DNA from: CAG-217 sp963605415
GTDB taxonomy: Bacteria > Bacillota > Clostridia > Oscillospirales > Acutalibacteraceae
Length of the DNA: 64,000 nucleotides
Direction of reading: 5' to 3'
NCBI GenBank assembly: GCA_963605415.1
Contig: CAVCUL010000006.1
Span: forward strand, 51,398 to 115,397
Under the pieces are notes generated by a model, which saw only the letters and a program-made list of their open reading frames with translations, was not told where the DNA came from and did no database searches. The position numbers were made by a program, and so were the translations under genes. Below are positions 24,684-33,530 of the stretch, piece by piece. Position 1 is the first letter of the stretch. Every line of letters starts with the position of its first letter.

Positions 24684-26120
24684 TTAGGGCAAATAAATTT
24701 CCGGATCCACGCAGTCGTTATACGACGACGTGGGGGTACGCACCTCAAAGTGGCAGTGCGGACCGGTAGAATTGCCGGTAGAGCCGCTCTTGGCAATCTG
24801 CTGTCCCCGACTCACATGGGTGCCGGCCGACACCAACCGCTGGCTGTTGTGGGCGTACAGGGTGTACACCGGATTACCGGCGCTGTCCGGCTTGTCGTGG
24901 GCAATTACAATATAGCGCCCATAGCTACGGTAGCTGCCATCGCTATTGGTCAAATCGGCAGACACGATCACCGTGCCGCTCTCTGCCGCCACAACGCTGG
25001 AGCCGCTGGCGCAGGCAAAATCGCAGCCGGAATGACCGGCATAGCCGTGGAACGCAGTGGTAATGCGGGTTTGGCTGGGCACCGGATAGGTCAGGCTCAG
25101 CCGACTGCTCTCTGTTGTCGTCTGCTTTTTTGTGGTGGTGGACTTGGTGGTCCCTTCGCCTTCGCCTTGCTTCTTCGTCGTTTGCTTTTTCGTGGTAGTG
25201 GTTGTTGTGGTCGTAGTGGTGGTCGTGGTATATTTTTTGGCCGCCTCTTCAATTTGGCGGTCGATCTCGTCCAGGTCGCTTTGGGTCACATCCCGGTACT
25301 CGGTATAGGCCTTGGTCTTATCCGTCAGCTGCTTAAGCAGTTGATTGGCCTCCGTCTGCTGGTCGGTAAGCACCTGTCGTCGGGCGGTCAACTCTTCTCT
25401 GTCCGCCTGCAGATTCGTCACCGTCTGTTCCAGCTCCGTTTGACTGGTTTCCAGTTCCGTTTTTTTGGTTTGCAATTCCTTTTGCCGGGCGGTCAAATCG
25501 GTTTTAGCCTGTTCCAGCTTGGTGCCCTCTGCCTGCACGGACTGCAGCAGCGCCGTGTCCTGCTTGGCTACCCTTGCCACCATCTCGTAGCGGGTCAGCA
25601 GCTGGCCAATATCCGTGCTGCCCAGCAAAAAGGCCAAAATATTGGTTTCACCGCTAATATACATGGCCCGCAGCCGTTGGCAATACTGCTGATAATTCTG
25701 CTGAAATTCCGCGTTCAGCACGGTAATCTGCTGTTTGGTGTCTGCAATTTGCTGCTGCAGATCCGCCTGGTCCTCCCTGTTCTTCTTTTGCTGCTTTTGC
25801 AGTACGGTAATCCGTTCCTCCGCCGTTTCTACGCTTTGCTCCGTCAGCTTTAACTGACTGCGCAGATAGCCGATCTTTTCGTCCAGCGCATCCAGGTACG
25901 CCTGGGTGTCCTTGCTCTGCTTGCCCAGGCTCTCCAGGGTCTTTTCCGTTTGGCGCAACTTCATTTCCAGGTAGGCCTGCTGCTCCTCCGGGGTCATTTG
26001 GTCATTGAGCCCGGTGTCTGCCGCAGGCACCGCTGCCGGAGTGGAAAACACCGCCGGCAAAAACAGACAAAAAGCCAGCAAAACAGCCAAAACTTGTTTT
26101 CCATGTCTTTGCCGCTTCAC
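24684..26120 (-). CDS. Secreted coiled-coil M23 peptidase with threonine-rich linker (second of three)
   Basis: About 478 residues: signal peptide, coiled coil (about 45-290), a low-complexity linker with 13 consecutive Thr followed by Lys/Gln/Thr repeats, and a C-terminal M23 domain with zinc ligands in HSGCDFAC and GPHCHFEVR. The linker probably spans the wall and could be glycosylated (inference). I chose the GTG at 26120 because GGAA lies nine bases upstream; a GTG at 26129 is the alternative. The gene lies 61 bases after the first M23 gene. Confidence 0.85.
   Translation of the reverse strand: MKRQRHGKQVLAVLLAFCLFLPAVFSTPAAVPAADTGLNDQMTPEEQQAYLEMKLRQTEKTLESLGKQSKDTQAYLDALDEKIGYLRSQLKLTEQSVETAEERITVLQKQQKKNREDQADLQQQIADTKQQITVLNAEFQQNYQQYCQRLRAMYISGETNILAFLLGSTDIGQLLTRYEMVARVAKQDTALLQSVQAEGTKLEQAKTDLTARQKELQTKKTELETSQTELEQTVTNLQADREELTARRQVLTDQQTEANQLLKQLTDKTKAYTEYRDVTQSDLDEIDRQIEEAAKKYTTTTTTTTTTTTTKKQTTKKQGEGEGTTKSTTTKKQTTTESSRLSLTYPVPSQTRITTAFHGYAGHSGCDFACASGSSVVAAESGTVIVSADLTNSDGSYRSYGRYIVIAHDKPDSAGNPVYTLYAHNSQRLVSAGTHVSRGQQIAKSGSTGNSTGPHCHFEVRTPTSSYNDCVDPEIYLP
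25104..25235 (-). repeat. Simple-sequence tract coding the Thr-rich linker
   Basis: The coding sequence is a run of ACC/ACT/ACA codons with AAA-AAA-CAG units, low complexity and so prone to length change between strains. Confidence 0.7.
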
Positions 26121-26190
26121 TGGCTTCACTTCCTTTGTGGTCTATTCCTGTTTTATTGGTTTGGCAGTATGACTGCCGTTTGTTTTTCGC

Positions 26191-27459
26191 TTACAGATAA
26201 CTCAGCGGGTTCACTCGGGAGCCGTTGACGCGCACCTCAAAGTGGCAGTGGGGGCCGGTGGAGTTGCCGGTGGAGCCGCTCTTGGCTACCACCTGACCGG
26301 CACTGACTTTCTCGCCCACGCTCACCAAAATCTGGCTGTTATGGGCATACAGGGTGGACAGGCCGTCCCCGTGGTCGATAATCAGATACCGACCGTAGCT
26401 GTAATTCAGGTACTTAACTACGATCACCGTGCCGCTGGCCGCTGCATACACATTGGAGCCGGTGGATACCGGGAAGTCAATGCCCCCGTGGTACCCCCCG
26501 CCGGAATAGTTGGGATACCCGGCAGAAATGGAGCGGCTGTCCGTAGGATAGCGCAGCTGCCCGCTGCCGGAGCCGGAGGAGCCGCTGATGCTGCCGGAGC
26601 CGTGGGAACCGGCGGCGGCAATGGCGGCGCTGATCTCATTTTGCACCTGCTGCAACTGGGCCTGATCGGTCTCAATGGCTTCCTGGTACTCGGAGGTCTG
26701 CGTGGTAAGCTTGCGCATTTGGGCGTTGCACTCTGCGGCCTCGCTGTCCAGGTCCGCCTTGGTGGAAGAAATGTCGTTGATATTCTTCTGCAGGGCGGCT
26801 TTGTCCGACTCCAGGCTCTTTTTGTCCGCATTCAGCTGGTTGCGCTTTTCCTCCAGCTTCTGCTTTTGGGCCTCAATCTCCTCCATCTTCTTCATCAGGC
26901 TGTCCAGGGTGGCACTGTCCTGCTGAGAGACGGATTTAATCATCTGGGAGCGGGTCAGCAGACTGGACAGATCGGTACAAGTGAGCAACACTTCCAGTGT
27001 AGAGGCGCTGCCGCTGATGTACATGGCACGCAGCCGCTGGCAATACTCGGCGTATGTAGCGTCAAACTCCTTTTGCTTTTGGTCAATTTGACGCTGGGTT
27101 TCATCAATCTCTGCGGCGGTTTTTTCAATCTTCGCCTGTGTGGAATCAATCTCCGACTGCAAGGCCGCCTTGTCGCTCTCCAAATTGGAGATCTTGTCCT
27201 GCAACAGGCTTATTTTCTCCTGCAAGGTGTTGATATATTCCTGGGTGTCTTTCTTTTGTTTCGACAGCTCGTCGAGCTTGCTTTGGGTGCTGTTGATCCG
27301 GGACTGGATCTTGCTCTTTTCGCTCTCCAGCTCCGAGCGGGACTTGGCCTCTGCCACAAAGGCGGAGCCAAATCCGGCACTCAGCACCAGCACCAGACTG
27401 CAAAGCAGGCAAAACAGCCGCCGCAACCAGATTTTGGATTTAGACTGCACTGATCTCAC
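26191..27459 (-). CDS. Secreted coiled-coil M23 peptidase (first of three)
   Basis: A 422-residue protein: signal peptide, an extended coiled coil rich in Lys, Gln, Ser and Glu (about 40-270), a Gly-Ser linker, and a C-terminal M23 domain with YHGGIDFPV and GPHCHFEVR. It ends in RVNPLSYL, like its two downstream paralogues. It overlaps the end of ftsX by 20 bases, so translation is coupled, which makes it the best candidate for the hydrolase directly controlled by FtsX. The start is GTG at 27459 behind AAGGAAGG. Confidence 0.88.
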   Translation of the reverse strand: MRSVQSKSKIWLRRLFCLLCSLVLVLSAGFGSAFVAEAKSRSELESEKSKIQSRINSTQSKLDELSKQKKDTQEYINTLQEKISLLQDKISNLESDKAALQSEIDSTQAKIEKTAAEIDETQRQIDQKQKEFDATYAEYCQRLRAMYISGSASTLEVLLTCTDLSSLLTRSQMIKSVSQQDSATLDSLMKKMEEIEAQKQKLEEKRNQLNADKKSLESDKAALQKNINDISSTKADLDSEAAECNAQMRKLTTQTSEYQEAIETDQAQLQQVQNEISAAIAAAGSHGSGSISGSSGSGSGQLRYPTDSRSISAGYPNYSGGGYHGGIDFPVSTGSNVYAAASGTVIVVKYLNYSYGRYLIIDHGDGLSTLYAHNSQILVSVGEKVSAGQVVAKSGSTGNSTGPHCHFEVRVNGSRVNPLSYL

Positions 27460-28360
27460 TACCTTCCTTGTTCAGGTACTTGCGCATGGTAATCATGGAG
27501 CCGCCCACACCGCTGACAATGCCGATGGCCACGAAAATGCCCAGCATCTGTAGCGCATAGGGGGCAAAGGGAAGCGCAGACAGAGACAGGCTCTGGAGCA
27601 GTCCGCTGAACTGGCGCACCGCCAGCTCATACAGCCCCCAGACCAATCCCAGCGACACGCCGCCGGACACAATGCCCAGAATCATGCCCTCTACCACAAA
27701 GGGCAGGCGCACAAAGCTGTTGGTGGCACCCACGCTTTTCATAATGCTGATCTCCAGCCGACGGGAATACACCGTCAGCTTGATGGTATTGGAAATAATA
27801 AACAGGGAGATGGCAAACAGTACGGCGATAATCACAATGGAGATTACCGTAATGCCCTGCCGGATGGACACCAGCTTTTGGGCAAGGTCCTTGTTCTCCC
27901 GAATGGTATCTACATTTTGCAGGCTCTTCAGCCCCTTGACCGTTTGGTCAAACTTGCCAAGATCGGCCACCGTCACCTTATAGGCATTGGGCAGCGGAAT
28001 GTCTGAGCTAATCTGGGTAAAGAACTTGGCCTGGGCGTCCTCCATGGTCTCCAGCTGCTGGGCCCATGCGGTCTCCTTAGGCACATACTCCAGCTCCTTC
28101 ACATTGCCCAGCGCCTTGATTTCCTGGCCCATGGTGTCAATGGCGGTCTGATCTGCATCGTCCTTAATGTAGACCATAATCACATTCTCTTCCTCAATAC
28201 GGGAAAGCAGGGAGTCCATATTCAGGAAGATCATAGAGGCCGAGCCGATAAGCACCAAACAGCTCATCAATACACAAATGGACGCCACGGACATCATCCG
28301 GTTGGTCCAGGTATTTCGAAAGCCCTCTTTAATCAGATATCTTAAACTTGCGCCGGTCAT
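27440..28360 (-). CDS. ftsX: Cell-division permease-like protein FtsX
   Basis: A 306-residue FtsX: cytoplasmic N-terminus, helix 1 at about 22-42, an extracellular loop of about 120 residues (where hydrolases bind), then three helices at about 175-285. FtsEX does not transport; it couples ATP hydrolysis to activation of cell-wall hydrolases at the septum. It overlaps ftsE by four bases and the first M23 gene by 20. Confidence 0.95.
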   Translation of the reverse strand: MTGASLRYLIKEGFRNTWTNRMMSVASICVLMSCLVLIGSASMIFLNMDSLLSRIEEENVIMVYIKDDADQTAIDTMGQEIKALGNVKELEYVPKETAWAQQLETMEDAQAKFFTQISSDIPLPNAYKVTVADLGKFDQTVKGLKSLQNVDTIRENKDLAQKLVSIRQGITVISIVIIAVLFAISLFIISNTIKLTVYSRRLEISIMKSVGATNSFVRLPFVVEGMILGIVSGGVSLGLVWGLYELAVRQFSGLLQSLSLSALPFAPYALQMLGIFVAIGIVSGVGGSMITMRKYLNKEGSEISAV

Positions 28361-29229
28361 TCTGCCGCACCTCCGTTCTCATCCTCCGGGGTGGCCGCTG
28401 CCTGCGCCGGGGTCTCGTCCGCCAGGGACTCTAAGTTATCAAACACATCCTCGTCCGTTTGGGCATTTTCTGCCGCAGTCAGATCAATGGATGTACCCTC
28501 TTCATAAAAGAACATATCCGTCTCCTTGCGGGGCTCGCTGCTCTCAAACCGGGCGTGGGTGGGATCCGGGGTGTCGGAGACCACTTCGCCGTTCTTGATC
28601 ACAATCACCCGCCGCTGGAAAGAGCGCACCAGGTCATGCTCATGGGTCACCATAATGACGGTGGTGCCCGCGTTGTTGATCTTGGTGAGCAACTCCACGA
28701 TCTCGTGGCTCATCTCCGGGTCCACATTACCGGTAGGCTCATCTGCGATGATCACCTTGGGGTTATTCACCAGTGCACGGGCCAGGGACACACGCTGCTG
28801 CTCACCGCCGGACAACTCATTGGGCATGGAGCGGGCCTTTTGGCTCAGTCCCACCAGCTGGAGGATATAGGGCACCCGCTTGCGAATGTCCTTCTCCTTG
28901 GCGCCGATCACCCGCATGGCAAAGGCCACATTGTCGTACACGCTCATTTTAGGAATCAGGCGAAAGTCCTGAAACACAATACCCATGGTGCGGCGGTAAT
29001 AGGGCACCTGCCGCTTTTTCAGGGTAGCGGAGGAATATTCGTTAAAAATCACTTCGCCCTCAGAGGGCTTTTCCTCGTGCATAATGAGCTTCAAAAAGGT
29101 GGACTTTCCGGCGCCGGAGGAACCGACCACAAACACAAATTCGCCATCCTCAATTTTAATATTCACATGATTGAGGGCATGGGTGTCCGTAGAGTCGTAC
29201 ACCTTGGATACATTTCTGAATTCAATCAC
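28357..29229 (-). CDS. ftsE: Cell-division ATP-binding protein FtsE with acidic C-terminal extension
   Basis: A 290-residue ABC ATPase with Walker A GSSGAGKST, signature LSGGEQQRV, Walker B VIIADEPTG and the H-loop THEHD. It partners FtsX. The core ends near residue 225, the usual family length; about 65 further residues are acidic and Ala-rich, probably disordered, and are not typical of FtsE. It is the first gene of an operon of about 11 kb that also carries the M23 hydrolases and four housekeeping genes. Confidence 0.95.
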   Translation of the reverse strand: MIEFRNVSKVYDSTDTHALNHVNIKIEDGEFVFVVGSSGAGKSTFLKLIMHEEKPSEGEVIFNEYSSATLKKRQVPYYRRTMGIVFQDFRLIPKMSVYDNVAFAMRVIGAKEKDIRKRVPYILQLVGLSQKARSMPNELSGGEQQRVSLARALVNNPKVIIADEPTGNVDPEMSHEIVELLTKINNAGTTVIMVTHEHDLVRSFQRRVIVIKNGEVVSDTPDPTHARFESSEPRKETDMFFYEEGTSIDLTAAENAQTDEDVFDNLESLADETPAQAAATPEDENGGAAE

Positions 29230-29280
29230 AATTTTTACCTCTTTTAACTTGGCGCCGCAGGGTAAAGATAACCTTACGGC

Positions 29281-29309
29281 ACTATATAGTTAATTATAAT
29301 ATATAGCAA
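29281..29309 (-). promoter_or_regulatory. Promoter of the ftsEX operon
   Basis: On the minus strand TTGCTA (29304-29309) and TATAGT (29281-29286) are 17 bases apart, in a very AT-rich stretch about 50 bases upstream of ftsE. Confidence 0.6.
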
Positions 29310-29394
29310 ACCCAGCCATAAATCAACCCCCTACTTGTTATTATTTTGTAAAAGTTGTGACAGAGTTGTTAAATTTCGGGTGGAACGATCCGAG

Positions 29395-29655
29395 CAAATT
29401 CGCTTGCTGCGGTGCGATGTGGGTATCGCACCCTACAAGGATTTTGTAACCGGAGTGAAATGTGCCTTCGGCCAATCCCCCTGCGGCTACGCCGCTTCCG
29501 CCTTTGCAAGGGGGGGACAAAGATATTGTAACCGATCTGCCTCCCTTGTAAAGGGTGACTCCCCGCAGTGCGGGGAGATGTCGCGCAGCGACAGAGGGGA
29601 CGGGCACCGGTTCGGTGGTGGCAACGCCGCAAGGCGTTGACGGAGGGATTACACG
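29395..29655. repeat. Dispersed intergenic repeat C
   Basis: This fills most of the 497-base space between ftsE and the CdaR-type gene. It carries the GC-rich inverted block, CCTCCCTTGTAAAGGG, the hairpins CTCCCCGCAGTGCGGGGAG and TGTCGCGCAGCGACA, and an inner hairpin with arms CAACGCC and GGCGTTG and a four-base loop (29622-29639). A further inverted repeat GGTGCGATGTGGGTATCGCACC lies at its left end. Confidence 0.85.
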
Positions 29656-29698
29656 GCTATATTCGCTGCAATTTTTCCGCTTTTGCCCAAAACAAAAA

Positions 29699-29718
29699 GC
29701 GGCACCGTGCGGTGCCGC
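29699..29718 (-). terminator. Terminator of CdaR/PucR-type gene
   Basis: An 8-bp stem GCGGCACC/GGTGCCGC with a four-base loop is followed by TTTTTGTTTT on the minus strand. Confidence 0.8.
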
Positions 29719-29726
29719 AAATGCTG

Positions 29727-30812
29727 TTAATATTTAATGGGGCTGGAGTCCAGGTACTTATTGACCATCAGCGCCACTTTGAACACAATGGCGTCGTCAA
29801 ACTCCCGCAGGTCCAGGCCAGTGAGCTTTTTGATTTTCTCCAAGCGATACACCAGTGTGTTCCGATGGACAAACAGCTTTCTGGAGGTCTCGGACACATT
29901 CAGGTTGTTCTCAAAGAACTTTTGAATGGTAAAGAGGGTCTCCTGGTCCAGGCTGTCAATGGAGCCCCGCTTGAACACCTCTTTCAGGAACATATCGCAC
30001 AGGGTGGTGGGCAGCTGATAAATCAGCCGGGCAATACCCAAATTTTCATAGCTGATAATGGACTTCTCCGTATCAAACACCTTGCCCACTTCCAGCGCCA
30101 CCTGGGCTTCCTTAAAGGAGTGGGCCAAATCTTTAATACCGGTAACCCGAGTGCCGATACCCACAACCGCATTGCAGTAGAACTCAGTGGAAAGGGTGTC
30201 GCAAATAGAGCGGGCCAACTTTTCCAGATCCTTGCTGTCCACATTGGGGCGCACTTCCTTGACCAGTGCAATGTCCTTCTCGTTAATATCAATAACCAAG
30301 TCCTTGGTCTTGTCCGGGAAGAAATTCTGAATCACATCATAGACGGACACATCCGTATCCTGGGTCACCCGAATGAGAAAGACCACACGGGAGGCATCAT
30401 TATTAAAATGCAACTCACGGGATTTGATATAAATATCGCCGGGCAAAATATTGTCCAAAATCACATTCTTTACAAAATTGGAGCGATCGAACTTCTCGTC
30501 GTTATTCTGCTTGATCTGATCCAGTGACACGGCAATAATATCCGCATAATGCTTGCTCAAATCGTCTGTACCGTCCACAAACACCGCATAATCCGGGTGC
30601 ACGGTATTGCCAAAGGCCTTATAGGTGCAGTTGTCCACACAGATCTGCACACCGCTAAACACGCCGGCAGAAATAATACCTTTGCGCGCCTCGCCGATCT
30701 GGCCCAGTTCGCTACAGGCAATCACCGTGCCGCTTTCGTCCACCACGCCGATGGTACGGTCCAGCACCTCACGCATTTGGTTTATAATGCCTTGAAACAG
30801 TCTGTTGGGCAT
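29727..30812 (-). CDS. CdaR/PucR-family transcriptional regulator
   Basis: A 361-residue protein: an N-terminal CdaR-type sugar-diacid recognition domain (about 1-120, with FQGIINQMREVLDRTIGVVDE), a middle GGDEF-like region, and the C-terminal PucR helix-turn-helix with the family hallmark NVSETSRKLFVHRNTLVYRLEKI near residue 315. The family responds to sugar acids or related metabolites. No target gene is adjacent; it is monocistronic with its own promoter and terminator, so it may act elsewhere. The ligand cannot be inferred. Confidence 0.88.
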   Translation of the reverse strand: MPNRLFQGIINQMREVLDRTIGVVDESGTVIACSELGQIGEARKGIISAGVFSGVQICVDNCTYKAFGNTVHPDYAVFVDGTDDLSKHYADIIAVSLDQIKQNNDEKFDRSNFVKNVILDNILPGDIYIKSRELHFNNDASRVVFLIRVTQDTDVSVYDVIQNFFPDKTKDLVIDINEKDIALVKEVRPNVDSKDLEKLARSICDTLSTEFYCNAVVGIGTRVTGIKDLAHSFKEAQVALEVGKVFDTEKSIISYENLGIARLIYQLPTTLCDMFLKEVFKRGSIDSLDQETLFTIQKFFENNLNVSETSRKLFVHRNTLVYRLEKIKKLTGLDLREFDDAIVFKVALMVNKYLDSSPIKY

Positions 30813-30892
30813 CAGGATCCCACCCCTTTGTCAATTCTTTATCAAATAAAGGGGATAAAATTGCACAAATTCAAACACCCTTTATTGGTCAT

Positions 30893-30921
30893 ATTATACA
30901 ATGCCTTTAATCAAATTGCAA
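30893..30921 (-). promoter_or_regulatory. Promoter of CdaR/PucR-type gene
   Basis: On the minus strand TTGCAA (30916-30921) and a perfect TATAAT (30893-30898) are 17 bases apart. Confidence 0.78.
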
Positions 30922-31023
30922 CCTTTCGACAAAAATTTTTATTATTTTTTGTGCGACTTGCATAAATGGCCAATATTTTCACAGGCAAACCACAATATCT
31001 TGTTGCTGCGCTTTGTTCATCAC

Positions 31024-31740
31024 CTATTGGGCACCGTCCTTTGTAAGCAGCGCCACCTCTGCCGGGGTTAGGATTCGGCAGTCCCCCGGCGCCAGCGCCG
31101 GATCCAACTCCAGTGCGCCCATAGCCGTACGGTGCAGAGCGGTGACGGTGCAGCCTACACGGGCGAACATCCGTTTCACCTGATGATAAATCCCCTGCCG
31201 CAGCACCACCTGCGCCCGGGGCGGATCGTGGGATAAAATCGTCAATCGGGCCGGCTGCAGCACCTTGCCGTCCATCTCCATGCCCGCTGCAAAGACTTCT
31301 GCCGCCGTAGGGGGCACCGGCTTGTCCAGGGTGGCAAGATAGGTTTTTGGAATGTGGCTGCGGGGGCTGAGAATTCGGTGGGCAAAGGCGCCGTCATCCG
31401 TCAGCAGCACAAAGCCGGTGGTATCCTTATCCAGCCGCCCGGCGGGGAACATCCCCTTGCGCCTCAGCGCCGGGGGCACCAGGTCCAGCACCGTGGGCTC
31501 CCCCTTGCCGTCTGTGGCAGAGAGCACCCCCGCCGGTTTGTTCAGCATCAAATACACAAAAGCCCGGCTGGTAATGGGTTCTCCTGCCAGGCAAATTTCC
31601 TGGGTGTTCGGGTCCACCTGCTGCCCGGCGCGGGCCGCCGTGCCGTCCACGGTCACCTGCCCCTTTTGCAGCAGCGTTTTTACCCGGCTGCGGGGTTTGT
31701 TCAACTCCCGGGCCAGTACTTTTTCAATCCGTTCGCTCAT
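31024..31740 (-). CDS. RsuA-family pseudouridine synthase
   Basis: A 238-residue protein with an N-terminal S4 RNA-binding domain (about 1-60) and the pseudouridine synthase catalytic core with the motif GRLDKDTTGFVLLT holding the nucleophilic Asp. It acts on rRNA (RsuA/RluB/E/F group); the exact target base cannot be told. The ATG at 31740 lies in an ATGA overlap with the DUF4830 gene; the longer in-frame start would run through that gene. Confidence 0.9.
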   Translation of the reverse strand: MSERIEKVLARELNKPRSRVKTLLQKGQVTVDGTAARAGQQVDPNTQEICLAGEPITSRAFVYLMLNKPAGVLSATDGKGEPTVLDLVPPALRRKGMFPAGRLDKDTTGFVLLTDDGAFAHRILSPRSHIPKTYLATLDKPVPPTAAEVFAAGMEMDGKVLQPARLTILSHDPPRAQVVLRQGIYHQVKRMFARVGCTVTALHRTAMGALELDPALAPGDCRILTPAEVALLTKDGAQ

Positions 31741-32216
31741 TTGCGCTTTTCCAATCCCAGCATGAAGCCGTCCTTGGCAGAGGTATTGCACAAATCGGCA
31801 CCAATCACCCTGCCGTCCTTGACCAACAAATCCGCCACGATCCCCTGATCGTAGCCGGTGTAATTGGTAATCTCGTATGTATACAGCTGTACCTGCTTGC
31901 CCTTATAAGGGGTCAGGTCATAGCCCTGTTGCTGTTGCAGGGCGTTGTACTCGGTATAGACCGCGTCCCAGTTGCGGGGCACGGTAATGGTCTTTTGGTT
32001 GCTGTCGCCTACCTGCCAGCCCATATCGCCAAGCAGCTGTGCGCCCGCCTGCACATCCGCACAGGTCAGCCCCGCAGGCTCTGCCGCAGAGGGTGCCGCG
32101 TCCCCGTTCTTTACATGATTGGCCAGAAAAGTCAACAGCACCACCAGCACCCCGGCGGCTACTAAAATCAGGCCGAACACCGTCTTGGGATTCAGCTTTA
32201 CCGTCATGACTTTCAT
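31737..32216 (-). CDS. DUF4830-like membrane-anchored protein
   Basis: A 159-residue protein with one N-terminal transmembrane helix (about 12-32) and an extracellular domain. The C-terminal half (YKGKQVQLYTYEITNYTG and ADLLVKDGRVIGADL) resembles DUF4830, a clostridial domain of unknown function. The ATG at 32216 is well placed behind GAGGTGG. It overlaps the pseudouridine synthase by four bases and follows hflX by 55 bases in the same operon. Confidence 0.78.
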   Translation of the reverse strand: MKVMTVKLNPKTVFGLILVAAGVLVVLLTFLANHVKNGDAAPSAAEPAGLTCADVQAGAQLLGDMGWQVGDSNQKTITVPRNWDAVYTEYNALQQQQGYDLTPYKGKQVQLYTYEITNYTGYDQGIVADLLVKDGRVIGADLCNTSAKDGFMLGLEKRK

Positions 32217-32271
32217 ACTCTACCACCTCATAACAAAGTATGCGGCGGCAGAGCAAATTAGGACTGCTGCA

Positions 32272-33528
32272 TTAAATAAAATAAGGGCGCAATTCTTCCA
32301 GCAGTGCCGGGTCTGCCAGCACTTGCAGGCGGGTGCCCACCGGGGTGTAATCCTCTGCCAGCACCTTGCCCTCCCGGTGAAGCCGATCCGTCAGATCGCC
32401 CCGATCAAAGGGAATACACAAACTGGCTCTCGCCCACTGGCCGGGCAGCAGCCGGTCGATCTCTGAGAGCAGCTGCGGCAGTCCCGCACCGGTGCGGGCG
32501 CTGATACGCACACTGGTGCCCAGCAGCGGAAAGCGCTCCTCCTCCGGCACCCGATCACATTTGTTCAATACATGGAGCAGGGGCTTGTCCCCGCAGCCCA
32601 GGCTGTCCAGCACCTGAGCGGTCACCTGCATTTGGCTGTTGCAGGCCGGGTCGGAAGCGTCGCACACATCCAGGATCACATCCGCCCAGACCGCCTCTGC
32701 CAAAGTGGAGCGAAAAGCGTCCACCAACTCATGGGGCAGCCGCTGCACCAGCCCTACCGTGTCCACCAGCATCACCTGGCGGCCGGAGGGCAGCACCAGC
32801 CGCCGGGCAGTGGGATCCAGAGTGGCAAACAGCTGATCCGCCACCAGCACCCCCGCGTCCGTTAAAGCATTCATCAGGGTGGACTTGCCTGCATTGGTAT
32901 AACCCACCAGCGCTACCGTCAGCGCCCGGTTCTTTTGGCGGCGCAGGTGCATGCGCTCCCGCCGCTCCTGCACGATCTTTAACTCCCGCTGCAAGGCGGT
33001 GATCCGACGGCGAATGTGGCGCCGGTCGCTCTCCAGCTTGCTCTCGCCGGGGCCGCGGGTGCCAATACCGCCACCCAGCCGGGACAGAGAATTGCCCTGC
33101 CCGCCCAACCGGGGCAGTCGGTATTGCAGTTGGGCCAGCTCCACTTGCAACTTGCCCTCACTGCTCCGCGCCCGGGCGGCAAAAATATCCAAAATCAGTG
33201 CGGTGCGGTCGATCACCGCCGTGCCCAGCGCCCGCTCCAAATTGCGGGCCTGTACCGGGGTCAGGCTGCCGTCCGCCACCGTTAGGTCCACTTCATGATC
33301 TCGGCAGAATTCTGCCAGGCTCTCTACCAGCCCGCTGCCGATATAAGTGGCGCCCTCCGGGGCCGGGCGCTTTTGTACCGTGTGACCCACCACCAGCCCG
33401 CCGGCGGTATCCGTCAAGCGTTCCAGCTCTGCCATCGAGGCCTCAGCGTCATACGCGCCGCAGTCCAGGCCGATCAGCAGCACCCGCTCCGGGGCGGCAG
33501 CGTCCGTTTTTGTCCACTGGTACGCCAC
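32272..33528 (-). CDS. hflX: GTPase HflX
   Basis: A 418-residue ribosome-associated GTPase. The N-terminal HflX domain (about 1-190) includes the Gly-rich GGQGNSLSRLGGGIGTRGPGE split by charge; the G domain has GYTNAGKST, the DTVG switch and NKCD. It rescues or splits stalled ribosomes. The start is GTG, two bases after the PBP stop. Confidence 0.95.
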   Translation of the reverse strand: MAYQWTKTDAAAPERVLLIGLDCGAYDAEASMAELERLTDTAGGLVVGHTVQKRPAPEGATYIGSGLVESLAEFCRDHEVDLTVADGSLTPVQARNLERALGTAVIDRTALILDIFAARARSSEGKLQVELAQLQYRLPRLGGQGNSLSRLGGGIGTRGPGESKLESDRRHIRRRITALQRELKIVQERRERMHLRRQKNRALTVALVGYTNAGKSTLMNALTDAGVLVADQLFATLDPTARRLVLPSGRQVMLVDTVGLVQRLPHELVDAFRSTLAEAVWADVILDVCDASDPACNSQMQVTAQVLDSLGCGDKPLLHVLNKCDRVPEEERFPLLGTSVRISARTGAGLPQLLSEIDRLLPGQWARASLCIPFDRGDLTDRLHREGKVLAEDYTPVGTRLQVLADPALLEELRPYFI

Positions 33529-33530
33529 AG

